Source: Chryseobacterium gwangjuense
Lineage (GTDB): Bacteria > Bacteroidota > Bacteroidia > Flavobacteriales > Weeksellaceae
Assembly: GCF_021311115.1 (NCBI RefSeq)
Contig: NZ_JAJTNP010000008.1
Span: 62,001 to 126,000, forward strand
Length of the DNA stretch: 64,000 nt
Reading direction: 5' to 3'
The translations under genes were made by a program, and so were the position numbers. Numbering within the stretch: the first letter of the stretch is position 1; the number at the start of each line of letters is the position of its first letter. The notes beneath the pieces were generated by a model. It worked only from the letters and a program-made list of their open reading frames with translations, was not told the DNA's origin and did no database searches. This document shows, in pieces, positions 16,243-25,105 of this stretch.

Positions 16243-17696
16243 TATAAATTAGTCGGCAATGTAATGATGAATGTTGAACCTTTTCCTACTTCTGATTTCA
16301 CAACAATTTCACCTTTATAATCTTCAATCATTTTTCTTACCATTGACAAACCTAATCCCATTCCGCTACTCTTTGAGGTAAAATTAGGTTCAAAAATTCT
16401 TTCGTACATATTCTCAGGAATCCCAACTCCATTATCCTGCACAGAAACCATCACTCTTCTTTGATGCTGCTCCACATCTACATTAATGATCATTTTCCTT
16501 TCATCACTCTGAGCCTGTTTTGCGTTGGTAACAAGATTGGTAATAATCCTTGACAGGTAAATCCTGTCCATACTAATCATGATGTTACTTTTATTGGAAT
16601 GTATAAAAATACTGTCATCATTAAATACTCTAAGAATATCTTCGACCTCCTTATTCAGGTTAATAACTTCATTGTTTTTTTCAGGAAGTTTCGCAAATTC
16701 CGAAAACGCAGACGCAACCGTGGCAATCAAATCAATCTGATCCACCATGGTTTTACTCATTTGCTTTACCTTCTCTCCGATATTCGGATCTGCCGGATCA
16801 AACTTTCTTTCAAAATTCTGAATCGTCAGTTTCATCGGAGTTAATGGGTTTTTTACTTCATGTGCCACCTGCTTTGCCATTTCCCGCCATGCTTCTTCAG
16901 ATGCTTTAAAACGAAGCCTCTCCTTTTGATCCTGAATCTGAAGAATCATCCTGTTATAAGCTCTGGCCAAAGCATTCAATTCATCATTTTTATAATATCG
17001 GATAGGCTGCATTTCATTTTCAAACAATGTAATACGGGTAATCATATCAGAAAACTTCGTAATATTTTTCGCCAGACTATTTGAAGTCACCCAGCTTATC
17101 CAAATACTGAAAAGAATAAGGAACACATCGACTAAAAGAATGTACTTAACATATTCATGAAGAACTTCTAAATCAGCCGATTCATTGTGATATAAAGGAA
17201 TATATACAATTCCGATAGGTTCCAGTTCATTATTTTTCAACAATAAATAAGAAGACGTAAGCCCTGCATCTACCGACTGATCATAGCTTTTAATATCAAC
17301 TCTAGCGTCCGTAGCTAAAATCTTATTCACAATATGCAAAGGCACTTTTTTCTGTTCAATAAGACTTTTATCCTTATTGGAAATCAAATAGTTTCCTTTT
17401 AAATCATAAATAATAATATCATGCTGATTAATATCTGCAATCTCGAAGATTTTACTTTCCAAAACAGTAGGAAGATCTCCCGTTTCAATACGTGTCCTGC
17501 TTACCGCATAATCCAAATACCGCATTACAGCATTGGTTTTATCCTGCATGTCGATCCGGCTTTGCTGCAAGGAATTATTCCTCAGCACAAAATAAGGCAC
17601 CAAGGATGAAGCAACAACACTTAAAAGACACACCAATAAGAATCCGAAAAAAACACGATTTCTCAGGCTGTATCCTTTATATTTACTCAATGACAT
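16242..17696 (-). CDS. Membrane sensor histidine kinase, NtrY-like
   Basis: 484 aa. TM1 about 15-37, periplasmic sensor about 38-180, TM2 about 183-204, HAMP about 205-258, then a phosphoacceptor helix with His279 in AHEVKNPLTPMK (the HExxNPLTP form of NtrY-type kinases). The ATP-binding domain has N-box NLVTNAKQA, G1 DNGVGIP and G2 GMGLGLSM. It should autophosphorylate on His279 in response to an unknown periplasmic signal. No response regulator is adjacent, so it is an orphan kinase here. The start overlaps the ribE 3' end by 14 nt and its stop touches trmN6, so it is translated within that operon. Confidence 0.93.
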   Translation of the reverse strand: MSLSKYKGYSLRNRVFFGFLLVCLLSVVASSLVPYFVLRNNSLQQSRIDMQDKTNAVMRYLDYAVSRTRIETGDLPTVLESKIFEIADINQHDIIIYDLKGNYLISNKDKSLIEQKKVPLHIVNKILATDARVDIKSYDQSVDAGLTSSYLLLKNNELEPIGIVYIPLYHNESADLEVLHEYVKYILLVDVFLILFSIWISWVTSNSLAKNITKFSDMITRITLFENEMQPIRYYKNDELNALARAYNRMILQIQDQKERLRFKASEEAWREMAKQVAHEVKNPLTPMKLTIQNFERKFDPADPNIGEKVKQMSKTMVDQIDLIATVASAFSEFAKLPEKNNEVINLNKEVEDILRVFNDDSIFIHSNKSNIMISMDRIYLSRIITNLVTNAKQAQSDERKMIINVDVEQHQRRVMVSVQDNGVGIPENMYERIFEPNFTSKSSGMGLGLSMVRKMIEDYKGEIVVKSEVGKGSTFIITLPTNL

Positions 17697-18282
17697 TCTG
17701 TTTATTAATTAATCTTGCAATATATTTTCCAATAATATCAAATTCTAAATTGACTTTGTCTCCTTCTTTAAGGTGTTTCATATTGGTAAACTCCCAAGTA
17801 TATGGAATAATCGCCACAGAAAACTGTGTATCTTCACTTTTCGCAACCGTTAAGCTAATTCCATTTACCGTAATAGAACCCTGAGGAACAGTAACAAAAC
17901 TTCCGTTATCCTCATACTTCATCGTTATAAAATAACTTCCGTCTTTATTTTCGATACTTACAACTTCACCCGTTTTATCAACATGCCCCTGAACAATATG
18001 ACCATCTAATCTTCCATCCATTTTCATGCAACGCTCAAGGTTTACCACAGTTCCAACTTCCCATTTTCCAAGATTGGTTTTTTCCAATGTCTCGTTGATT
18101 GCAGTTACTACATATTTATCGTCCTCTATTTCCACAACCGTTAAGCAACATCCGTTATGAGCTAAGCTTTGGTCTATTTTTAATTCGTTCGTAAAAGGGC
18201 AAGTAAGCGTAAAATCTATATTACTTCCGTTTTCCTCAATTTTCTCAATAATCCCTACTGCTTCAATTATTCCTGTGAACAT
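17683..18282 (-). CDS. ribE: Riboflavin synthase, alpha chain
   Basis: 199 aa from ATG at 18282 (MFTGIIE). The frame is open further upstream, but MFTGIIE is the conserved N-terminus and the longer version would overlap pdxA. Two lumazine-binding domains follow: the first has NGCCLTV and the second GHIVQGHVD with GSITVNGISLTV. The enzyme dismutates two 6,7-dimethyl-8-ribityllumazine molecules to riboflavin and the pyrimidine precursor, the last step of vitamin B2 synthesis. It is divergent from pdxA across 49 nt and is the first gene of the unit with the sensor kinase and trmN6. Confidence 0.95.
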   Translation of the reverse strand: MFTGIIEAVGIIEKIEENGSNIDFTLTCPFTNELKIDQSLAHNGCCLTVVEIEDDKYVVTAINETLEKTNLGKWEVGTVVNLERCMKMDGRLDGHIVQGHVDKTGEVVSIENKDGSYFITMKYEDNGSFVTVPQGSITVNGISLTVAKSEDTQFSVAIIPYTWEFTNMKHLKEGDKVNLEFDIIGKYIARLINKQNVIE

Positions 18283-18331
18283 ATTATTTTTTGCTAAATT
18301 TGTAAAATTATAATCTTCAAAGATAATCAAA

Positions 18332-19423
18332 ATGAGCCCAAAAAACCATAAAGTACGAGTAGGAATTTCAATCGGTGATTTCAATGGCATTGGCCCGGAA
18401 ATCATCATGAAGTCTCTGAAAGACAAAACCATTACAGATTTTTTCACTCCTGTAATTTTTGGTTCGGGAAAATTATTCACCTATCAGAAAAACATTTTTA
18501 AATTAAATTTAAATTTCAACTACATTACTGATGCTTCACAAGCTCATGCCGGAAAACTGAATATGGTAAACCTTGTGAAAGACAATGTAAATGTGGAACT
18601 GGGAGTTCCTACTGAAGAATCTACCAAAATGGCAATCGATTCTTTAGAAGCAGCTACTGAAGCTTTAATGAAAGGAGAAATTGATGTTTTGGTAACTGCA
18701 CCGATCAACAAAGACGAAATGGTAAAAATGGGATTCAAGCATGCAGGTCACACTGGATATTTTGAAGAAAAGTTCAACAAAAAAGGACTGATGTTTTTAG
18801 TAACAGAAGATTTAAAAGTTGCCGTTTCAACTCACCATATCCCAATTGCACAGGTTGCTGAAAACATTTCTAAAGAAAAAATAAAAAAACAAATCAAAGT
18901 TTTAAATCAAACCTTAATTGAAGATTTTAATATTTCAAAACCTAAAATTGCAGTTTTAGGACTGAATCCTCATTCCGGAGACGGTGGCGTAATCGGAAAT
19001 GAAGAAATTGAAATTATTTCTCCGGCAATCAAAGAACTTTCAGACAACGGAATTCTGACTTTTGGTCCTTTCCCAGCTGACAGTTTTTTTCAACCCAGCA
19101 AATACCAAAGCTTTGATGCTGTTTTAGCCATGTATCACGATCAAGGCTTAGCTCCATTTAAAACGTTGGCTTACGAAGAAGGGGTAAATTACACCGCTGG
19201 ACTTCCATTCATCAGAACTTCTCCCGACCACGGAGTTGCCTATGACATTGCAGGGAAAAATATCGCAGATGAACAGAGCTTTACAGAAGCAATCTTTACA
19301 GCTATTAAAGTTTTCAAAAACAGAAGCGAATACAACGAACTGATGACCAACCGCATGCAACCTCGAAGAATGTCTATGGATAATGGAATAGACGAAGATT
19401 TGCCTGAGGAAACTGAAGCATAA
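18332..19423 (+). CDS. pdxA: 4-hydroxythreonine-4-phosphate dehydrogenase PdxA
   Basis: 363 aa. PdxA oxidises 4-phosphohydroxy-L-threonine with NAD in the DXP-dependent pyridoxal-phosphate pathway. Diagnostic pieces: GISIGDFNGIGPE at the N-terminus, TAPINK, the metal-binding His in HAGHTGYFEE, YHDQGLAPFK, and GLPFIRTSPDHG near the C-terminus. A TAAATTTG box at 18295-18302 could be its -7 element. Upstream and divergent is ribE, another cofactor biosynthesis gene. Confidence 0.95.
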   Translation: MSPKNHKVRVGISIGDFNGIGPEIIMKSLKDKTITDFFTPVIFGSGKLFTYQKNIFKLNLNFNYITDASQAHAGKLNMVNLVKDNVNVELGVPTEESTKMAIDSLEAATEALMKGEIDVLVTAPINKDEMVKMGFKHAGHTGYFEEKFNKKGLMFLVTEDLKVAVSTHHIPIAQVAENISKEKIKKQIKVLNQTLIEDFNISKPKIAVLGLNPHSGDGGVIGNEEIEIISPAIKELSDNGILTFGPFPADSFFQPSKYQSFDAVLAMYHDQGLAPFKTLAYEEGVNYTAGLPFIRTSPDHGVAYDIAGKNIADEQSFTEAIFTAIKVFKNRSEYNELMTNRMQPRRMSMDNGIDEDLPEETEA

Positions 19424-19465
19424 ATCTTTAAAGAAGATTTTAAATTAATTTGTTACAGAATTTAT

Positions 19466-19495
19466 TTGTTATTATAAAAAAAATGCATATTTTTG
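19466..19495 (+). promoter_or_regulatory. Promoter of the DUF177-rpmF unit
   Basis: TTG at 19466-19468, 19 nt, TATTTTTG at 19488-19495. The -7 box ends only 12 nt before the ATG at 19508, so the leader must be very short. An upstream in-frame TTG at 19493 lies inside the box and cannot be the start. Confidence 0.72.
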
Positions 19496-19507
19496 CACAC
19501 TCATTTT

Positions 19508-20026
19508 ATGGACAAGTTAAGAAACTATGATGTAAGCTTTTCCGGTCTTAAAACTGGCAAGCACGAGTTCAAGTTTGAGATAGATAAAGAGTTCTTTCAA
19601 TTATTTGACACTGAACAGGATTTTACAAATCCTAAAATCACAGTAGATGTTTTATTAGACAAACACTCTACTTTTTTAGAATTTGAGATTAAAGTAAGCG
19701 GAACAGTTGAATTGGTATGTGATATTACAAATGAAAATTTTGATTATCCTATTGAAAACCAAATCAAGGTTCTGGTAAAGTTTGGAGAAGAATATGATGA
19801 CAGCGAAGAAGATGTAATCACTATTCCTACCAACGATCATGCTTTTAATATTTCTCATCTGATTTACGAAAATGTAGCTCTTTCAATTCCTATGAAAAAG
19901 CTATCACCAAACGTAACAGACGAAGATTTAGAAATTCTGGAAAAATTCAGTCCGAAAGAAATTGAAGAAGAACATGAAAGCGATCCAAGATGGGACGCAC
20001 TAAAAAATTTAAAGAATAAAAATTAA
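19508..20026 (+). CDS. DUF177 (YceD-like) domain protein
   Basis: 172 aa from ATG at 19508. The YceD/DUF177 family is recognisable by its position directly upstream of rpmF, its length, and the acidic C-terminal half with a VELVCDITNENF segment in place of the usual LxCxRxL motif. In bacteria the family is linked to 23S rRNA accumulation and in plants to chloroplast 23S rRNA processing. The invariant Cys is present in VCDI, but the second Cys of the classic CxxC-like pair is absent. It is co-transcribed with rpmF 59 nt downstream. Confidence 0.82.
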   Translation: MDKLRNYDVSFSGLKTGKHEFKFEIDKEFFQLFDTEQDFTNPKITVDVLLDKHSTFLEFEIKVSGTVELVCDITNENFDYPIENQIKVLVKFGEEYDDSEEDVITIPTNDHAFNISHLIYENVALSIPMKKLSPNVTDEDLEILEKFSPKEIEEEHESDPRWDALKNLKNKN

Positions 20027-20085
20027 ATAGTTTAATGATGAGATGGTGAATCTCATCGCTCATCAATTAAAAAAGTTATTACAAA

Positions 20086-20289
20086 ATGGCACATCCAAAG
20101 AGAAGACAGTCGTCTACAAGAAGAGATAAGAGAAGAACTCACTATAAAGCTGTAGTTCCTCAATTAGCAAAAGATGCAACAACAGGAGAGCTTCACCTAT
20201 ACCACAGAGCTCACTGGCATGAAGGAAAATTATACTACAGAGGAAAAGTAGTATTAGAAAAAGAAGTAGCAACTACTGAAGAAAACTAA
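20086..20289 (+). CDS. rpmF: 50S ribosomal protein L32, cysteine-free form
   Basis: 67 aa: [20 protein letters not shown] is the invariant L32 start. Position and size match rpmF after DUF177. The zinc-ribbon Cys residues of many L32 proteins are missing; the region reads [17 protein letters not shown], so this is a zinc-independent (C-minus) L32. A strong hairpin terminator follows. Confidence 0.96.
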   Translation: MAHPKRRQSSTRRDKRRTHYKAVVPQLAKDATTGELHLYHRAHWHEGKLYYRGKVVLEKEVATTEEN

Positions 20290-20325
20290 GAGTCGCTTTT
20301 CACTGAAAAACACTCGTTTTAATAC

Positions 20326-20363
20326 AAAAACCGCCCGATTTTGATAAAATTTGGCGGTTTTTT
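20326..20363 (+). terminator. Intrinsic terminator after rpmF
   Basis: AAAACCGCC pairs with GGCGGTTTT, the stem extended by a partly paired AT-rich top, followed by a T-run. Confidence 0.82.
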
Positions 20364-20393
20364 GTTGTTTTTTATGTTTTTTTGGTATCTTTG
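20361..20393 (+). promoter_or_regulatory. accB promoter
   Basis: TTTG at 20361-20364 or TTG at 20365-20367, with 21 or 18 nt spacing to TATCTTTG at 20386-20393, 23 nt before the accB ATG. It follows the rpmF terminator directly. Confidence 0.7.
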
Positions 20394-20416
20394 AACCAAA
20401 ATCAAATATCAAATTT

Positions 20417-20899
20417 ATGGACATTAAAGACATACAAAATCTTATCAAGTTTGTATCTAAGGCAGAGGTTTCTGAAGTGAAGTACAAGACTAAAGATTTC
20501 GAAATCACTATTAAAACTCCATTAGCTGGAAGTGAAGTTGCTTATGCTCAACCTGCTGTTTACCACACCGCTCCTCAGCAAGTAGCTGCTGCACCTGCTC
20601 AAGTTGCAACTCCTGCTGCACCTGCTGAAAAAGCTGAAGCAGCATCAGACGACAGCAAATATGTAACAATCAAGTCTCCAATGATCGGTACTTTCTACAG
20701 AAAGCCATCTCCAGATAAAGACGTGTTCGTAAATGTAGGTGACGAAGTTTCTAACGGAAAAGTTGTTTGTGTAATCGAAGCAATGAAGTTATTCAACCAA
20801 ATCGAATCTGAGGTAAGCGGAAAAATCGTTAAGATTTTAGTTGATGATGCAACTCCTGTAGAATACGACCAACCATTATTCTTAGTAGATCCATCTTAA
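20417..20899 (+). CDS. accB: Biotin carboxyl carrier protein of acetyl-CoA carboxylase
   Basis: 160 aa from ATG at 20417 ([12 protein letters not shown]). An upstream in-frame ATG at 20351 lies within the terminator/promoter region and is rejected. The order is N-terminal AccB helix, an Ala/Pro/Gln-rich flexible linker (about 42-78), and a biotinyl domain with EAMKLF, where Lys124 receives biotin. The carrier swings carboxybiotin between AccC and the AccA/AccD transferase to make malonyl-CoA for fatty-acid synthesis. accC follows after 97 nt; accA is at 38.3 kb and accD is not in the window. Confidence 0.97.
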   Translation: MDIKDIQNLIKFVSKAEVSEVKYKTKDFEITIKTPLAGSEVAYAQPAVYHTAPQQVAAAPAQVATPAAPAEKAEAASDDSKYVTIKSPMIGTFYRKPSPDKDVFVNVGDEVSNGKVVCVIEAMKLFNQIESEVSGKIVKILVDDATPVEYDQPLFLVDPS

Positions 20900-20996
20900 G
20901 GAATTTTAGATAATAGATTATAAATTTTAGATGAAAATTATTTCGTTTAAAAATTAATTTAAAATTCAAAAATTTAAAATTTAAAATTTCGGAGAG

Positions 20997-22352
20997 ATGT
21001 TCAAAAAAATATTAATTGCCAATCGTGGCGAAATTGCAATGCGTATCTTACGTACTTGTAAAGAAATGGGGATCAAAACCGTTGCGGTTTATTCAACTGC
21101 TGATAAAGACAGTCTTCACGTAAGATTTGCTGATGAAGCTGTTTGTATCGGTCCTGCAATGAGTAAAGACTCATATCTGAAAATCCCTAACATTATTGCT
21201 GCAGCTGAAATTACAAACGCTGACGCTATTCACCCTGGTTATGGATTTTTATCTGAAAATGCTAATTTCTCAAGAATCTGCCAGAAAAACGGTATCAAAT
21301 TCATCGGTGCTTCTCCTGAGCAAATTGAGAAAATGGGAGATAAAGCAAACGCTAAAGCTACGATGAAAGCAGCAGGTGTACCTTGTGTACCTGGTTCTGA
21401 TGGTTTGATCGAATCTTACGAGCATGCTGTAAAAATCGCTGAAGAAACAGGCTACCCGGTTATGATTAAAGCAACTGCAGGTGGTGGTGGAAAAGGGATG
21501 AGAGCGGTTTGGAAAGCTGAAGACCTTAAAGATCACTGGGAATCTGCAATTCAGGAAGCTGTAGCTGCATTCGGAAACGGAGGTATGTACATGGAAAAAC
21601 TGATTGAAGAGCCTAGACATATTGAAATTCAGGTTGCGGGTGACCAATTTGGTAAAGCTTGCCACCTTTCTGAAAGAGATTGTTCTGTACAAAGAAGAAA
21701 TCAGAAATTGACGGAAGAAACACCTTCTCCTTTCATGACTGATGATCTTCGTGAAAAAATGGGTGAAGCAGCTGTAAAAGCAGCAGAATTCATCGCTTAC
21801 GAAGGTGTAGGAACTATTGAATTCTTGGTTGATAAACATAGAAATTTCTATTTCATGGAAATGAACACCAGAATTCAGGTAGAACACCCAATTACTGAAC
21901 AGGTTATCGATTATGACTTAATCAGAGAACAAATTCTTTTAGCGGCAGGAACTCCGATTTCAGGAATTAATTATTATCCAAAATTACATTCAATCGAATG
22001 TAGAATCAACGCGGAAGATCCTTACGCTGATTTCAGACCATCTCCGGGAAAAATCACAAGATTAAATATTCCAGGTGGACACGGAATCAGAGTAGATACT
22101 CACGTTTATTCTGGATACACTATTCCTTCTAACTACGATTCTATGATTGCAAAATTGATCACGACAGCTCAAACTCGTGAGGAAGCTATTGCAAAAATGA
22201 GACGTGCATTAGAAGAGTTCTATATTGAAGGAGTAAAAACAACTATTCCTTTCCATAGACAATTAATGGATAATGAAGATTATCTTGCAGGAAACTATAC
22301 TACAAAATTCATGGAGGATTTTGTAATGGATAGAAAATATGAAAATCACTAA
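20997..22352 (+). CDS. accC: Biotin carboxylase subunit of acetyl-CoA carboxylase
   Basis: 451 aa, the normal AccC length. It starts [20 protein letters not shown]-grasp glycine loop [12 protein letters not shown] (about 158-169); [12 protein letters not shown] with the metal-binding Glu and Asn and the catalytic Arg; ECRINAEDP near the C-terminus. It carboxylates the biotin of AccB with ATP and bicarbonate. Co-transcribed with accB across an AT-rich gap containing repeated AAATTTAAAA-type words. A hairpin terminator follows. Confidence 0.98.
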   Translation: MFKKILIANRGEIAMRILRTCKEMGIKTVAVYSTADKDSLHVRFADEAVCIGPAMSKDSYLKIPNIIAAAEITNADAIHPGYGFLSENANFSRICQKNGIKFIGASPEQIEKMGDKANAKATMKAAGVPCVPGSDGLIESYEHAVKIAEETGYPVMIKATAGGGGKGMRAVWKAEDLKDHWESAIQEAVAAFGNGGMYMEKLIEEPRHIEIQVAGDQFGKACHLSERDCSVQRRNQKLTEETPSPFMTDDLREKMGEAAVKAAEFIAYEGVGTIEFLVDKHRNFYFMEMNTRIQVEHPITEQVIDYDLIREQILLAAGTPISGINYYPKLHSIECRINAEDPYADFRPSPGKITRLNIPGGHGIRVDTHVYSGYTIPSNYDSMIAKLITTAQTREEAIAKMRRALEEFYIEGVKTTIPFHRQLMDNEDYLAGNYTTKFMEDFVMDRKYENH

Positions 22353-22372
22353 GATTTTTCACAATACACCTG

Positions 22373-22400
22373 AAACCGTCTCACTTGAGGCGGTTTTTTT
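22373..22400 (+). terminator. Intrinsic terminator after accC
   Basis: AAACCGTCTC pairs with GAGGCGGTTT (one wobble) over a 4 nt ACTT loop, then a T-run. Confidence 0.82.
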
Positions 22401-22470
22401 ATTGACTTTTATCATACTATAGAATATCACCATTTGATGATTTAATAGTATCTTAGATCAAAATAAAACA

Positions 22471-23484
22471 ATGAAAAAAATATTCTTTCGATCCTACAGT
22501 GTGATACTTATGGCTTTGGCTTTGTCATGTTCAACCACAACAAATGACGAAATCATCAATGAAGAAACTGGAGAAAATTGGGAACATCTACAACTTCCTG
22601 TCAATGAACCTTCCCAACTATCCGGAACATACAATGCTTTAGGATATGGTTATAATGTGTTAGGTTCGTACGCAAATGAAAATTCTGTAGCATCTAAAAT
22701 AATTGATACAGATAAATTTAAAATCGAACAAGCTCAACGTTTGTCAGAAGAAAATATCCTATCTCAGGAATATAAAGAAGAATATGGAGAAAACGCGGCT
22801 GCTTTTTCAAAAATGCTTTCAACAAAAGTATCAGCAACCGAGCAGTTTAGTGTATTTGGACAAACAATTCCTTTTACTACAGCCATTTTAAGCAATAAAA
22901 AATATGATCCAAACTATATCTACGGAAGCTACAATTTAATTATAAAACAAAAGAGATATAGAATCAACACAGATAGTGAACTTTTGAGTAATTACCTAAC
23001 CGCTGATTTTTCTAAGGATATTGAAGAAAAAAGTCCTGAACAAATAGTTAAAACGTATGGTACTCATGTCGCGGTTGATATATATACCGGATCTGCCTTT
23101 GATATAATTTTCCAGGCAAAAACAACAAATTCTAATCGCGAAAGCGCTGCAAGAGCAGGTGTAAAAACAGCTGTAAATGGAATGAGTAATGGAACTGATG
23201 CTGCAGAAGCTTCAAAAAATTATGCTAAAAAATTATTTTACAAAACGAGAGGCGGAGACAAATCTTTAGCAACGGCTGGAATTTACAATCTTGAAAAAAT
23301 AACTCCTGTACTTAATTATTCCAATTGGCAAAGCTCTTCTACAAAAGAGAATTCGGTATTGGTAGATTTTGGCAATAATGGACTAATTAGTATATATGAT
23401 TTAGTAAAAGATCCGGCAAAGAAAGCTGAATTAAAAACTTATATAGATCAATATCTTAAGGAAAATCAAGTAAGTTTAGAATAA
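22471..23484 (+). CDS. MACPF-domain surface lipoprotein
   Basis: 337 aa. Lipoprotein signal with lipobox ALSC (Cys20). The mature protein has the landmarks of a bacterial membrane attack complex/perforin domain: the signature YGTHV (196-200; consensus YGTHY/F), followed by a beta-strand (DIIF) and an Ala/Ser/Gly-rich stretch (about 217-250) fitting a membrane-inserting helix pair; the TRGG motif (259-262); NWQSS (285-289); and the ending ISIYDLVKDPAKK that closes many Bacteroidota MACPF domains. No large C-terminal receptor-binding domain follows. Bacteroides relatives include toxins that kill close competitors (BSAP type), but many MACPF lipoproteins have no known target. It stands alone between accC and rocD with its own terminator. 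Confidence 0.85.
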   Translation: MKKIFFRSYSVILMALALSCSTTTNDEIINEETGENWEHLQLPVNEPSQLSGTYNALGYGYNVLGSYANENSVASKIIDTDKFKIEQAQRLSEENILSQEYKEEYGENAAAFSKMLSTKVSATEQFSVFGQTIPFTTAILSNKKYDPNYIYGSYNLIIKQKRYRINTDSELLSNYLTADFSKDIEEKSPEQIVKTYGTHVAVDIYTGSAFDIIFQAKTTNSNRESAARAGVKTAVNGMSNGTDAAEASKNYAKKLFYKTRGGDKSLATAGIYNLEKITPVLNYSNWQSSSTKENSVLVDFGNNGLISIYDLVKDPAKKAELKTYIDQYLKENQVSLE

Positions 23485-23507
23485 TTATAGTTTAAAAACA
23501 TCAATAC

Positions 23508-23539
23508 ATCCGCCATTTCATCAAAGGCGGATTTTTTTT
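23508..23539 (+). terminator. Intrinsic terminator after the MACPF gene
   Basis: ATCCGCC and GGCGGAT form a 7 bp GC-rich stem with an 11 nt loop, followed by eight T. Confidence 0.82.
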
Positions 23540-23700
23540 ACCTATATATTTTCATTGTAAGACTAAAAAAGATATAAAAACCAAAACCCAATCAGACTTT
23601 AACAAATATTTTCCTGTAATCAGAACTAAACCTTCACACTTCTACTGAATCTTGTCTATTTTCAGAATTATTTTACTTCAGTCGGATAATTTAGAATAAT

Positions 23701-23708
23701 TAACTTTG
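23701..23708 (+). promoter_or_regulatory. Candidate -7 box of rocD
   Basis: TAACTTTG matches TAnnTTTG, 17 nt before the rocD ATG. No convincing -33 TTG. The rest of the 241 nt gap between the MACPF gene and rocD shows nothing else beyond the terminator. Confidence 0.45.
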
Positions 23709-23725
23709 TAAAAAACCAAAAATAT

Positions 23726-24970
23726 ATGTCAACAGCAGAAAAAAACTCACAGTATTTCATTGACCTTGAAAACCAATACGGAGCTCACAACTACCACCCT
23801 CTTCCCGTTGTTCTGGATAAAGGAGAAGGCGTTTTTGTCTGGGATGTAGAAGGCAAGAGATATTATGACTTCCTTTCAGCATACTCTGCTGTTAACCAAG
23901 GTCATTCTCACCCGAAAATTGTAAATGCTTTAGTTGAACAGGCGCAGAAATTAGCTTTAACTTCAAGAGCTTTTTATAATTCGAAATTAGGAGAATACGA
24001 ACAAAAGATCACTACTCTATTTGGTTTCGATAAGGTTTTACCAATGAATTCCGGGGCAGAAGCTGTAGAAACAGCAGTAAAATTGGCGAGAAAATGGAGT
24101 TATGAAGTAAAAGGAATTTCAGAAAATGCAGCAAAAATCATTGTGTGTGAAAATAACTTCCACGGAAGAACAACAACAATTGTTTCTTTTTCCAATGACC
24201 CTGATGCCAATCAAAATTACGGACCTTTCACACCAGGATTTATTAAAATCCCATATAATGATATTGCCGCTTTAGAAGAGGTCTTAAACAGAGAAGCAGG
24301 AAATATTGCAGCGTTCTTGGTTGAACCTATTCAAGGAGAGGCAGGAGTTTATGTTCCGAATGACGGATTCTTGAAAAACGCTTCTGAATTGTGTAAACAA
24401 CACAATGTTCTTTTCATAGCTGATGAAGTTCAGACTGGGATTGCAAGAACGGGAAGATTAATCGCTTGTCACCACGAAGATGTTCAGCCTGATATTTTGA
24501 TCTTGGGGAAAGCACTTTCAGGAGGAATGTATCCGGTTTCAGCAGTTCTGGCAAACAACGAAATCATGAATGTAATAAAACCGGGACAACACGGTTCCAC
24601 TTTCGGTGGAAATCCGATTGCTTGTGCAGTTGCTCTTGCAGCTTTGAATGTTGTTGAAGAAGAAAAATTATCTGAGAGAGCTGAAGAATTAGGACAATTA
24701 TTCAGAGCTGAAATTGAGAAATTAATTGCAAAAACTGATCTGATTACCAAAGTAAGAGGAAAAGGTTTACTCAACGCAATTTTAATCAACGATACTCCGG
24801 ACAGTTCTACAGCCTGGAATATCTGTGTACAATTAAAAGAAAATGGGTTATTGGCTAAACCAACCCATGGAAATATCATCAGATTAGCACCTCCTTTGGT
24901 AATTACTGAAGAGCAGTTACTAGATTGTGTAAAAATTATTGAGAAAACAATTACAGAATTTCAAAAATAA
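23726..24970 (+). CDS. rocD: Ornithine--oxo-acid aminotransferase
   Basis: 414 aa. Class III PLP aminotransferase: SGAEAVETA (109-117) binds the cofactor phosphate, [26 protein letters not shown] with Asp233, and the Schiff-base Lys262 in GKALSGG. The N-terminal [14 protein letters not shown] and overall pattern are those of ornithine delta-aminotransferase, which converts ornithine and 2-oxoglutarate to glutamate semialdehyde and glutamate in arginine/proline metabolism. Monocistronic, with its own -7 box and terminator. Confidence 0.95.
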   Translation: MSTAEKNSQYFIDLENQYGAHNYHPLPVVLDKGEGVFVWDVEGKRYYDFLSAYSAVNQGHSHPKIVNALVEQAQKLALTSRAFYNSKLGEYEQKITTLFGFDKVLPMNSGAEAVETAVKLARKWSYEVKGISENAAKIIVCENNFHGRTTTIVSFSNDPDANQNYGPFTPGFIKIPYNDIAALEEVLNREAGNIAAFLVEPIQGEAGVYVPNDGFLKNASELCKQHNVLFIADEVQTGIARTGRLIACHHEDVQPDILILGKALSGGMYPVSAVLANNEIMNVIKPGQHGSTFGGNPIACAVALAALNVVEEEKLSERAEELGQLFRAEIEKLIAKTDLITKVRGKGLLNAILINDTPDSSTAWNICVQLKENGLLAKPTHGNIIRLAPPLVITEEQLLDCVKIIEKTITEFQK

Positions 24971-24996
24971 GTTAGAAAAACAGGATTTTTAAAAAA

Positions 24997-25028
24997 AATA
25001 GCACTCATTTTCAGAGTGTTATTTTTTT
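24997..25028 (+). terminator. Intrinsic terminator after rocD
   Basis: AATAGCACTC pairs with GAGTGTTATT (one wobble) over a 7 nt loop, followed by T-rich sequence. Confidence 0.78.
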
Positions 25029-25105
25029 ATTATAAAATTCATACAAACGATTGATTAACTTTTAGCAACTTTTATTATCTAACACATACTAATTAGTTGT
25101 TGAAA

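Noticed and set aside
17492..17884. Open frame of 130 codons across the kinase-ribE junction, plus strand
   Set aside because: Antisense to two well-supported overlapping genes. The product is low in charge, Cys/His-rich and resembles nothing.
18283..18480. Longer N-terminus for riboflavin synthase
   Set aside because: The conserved N-terminus is MFTGIIE at 18282. The extension is antisense to the start of pdxA.
19493..19507. TTG start for the DUF177 gene
   Set aside because: The TTG lies inside the -7 promoter box; the ATG at 19508 is the first start that could be transcribed.
20900..20996. AAATTTAAAA-type low-complexity tract between accB and accC as a regulatory element
   Set aside because: Plain AT-rich intergenic sequence in an AT-rich genome. 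No stable hairpin or box that stands out.
21270..21887. Open frame of 205 codons on the minus strand inside accC
   Set aside because: It is antisense to the highly conserved AccC coding region, its product is Phe/Ser/Cys-rich with no domain, and this is the usual shadow frame of an AT-rich conserved gene.
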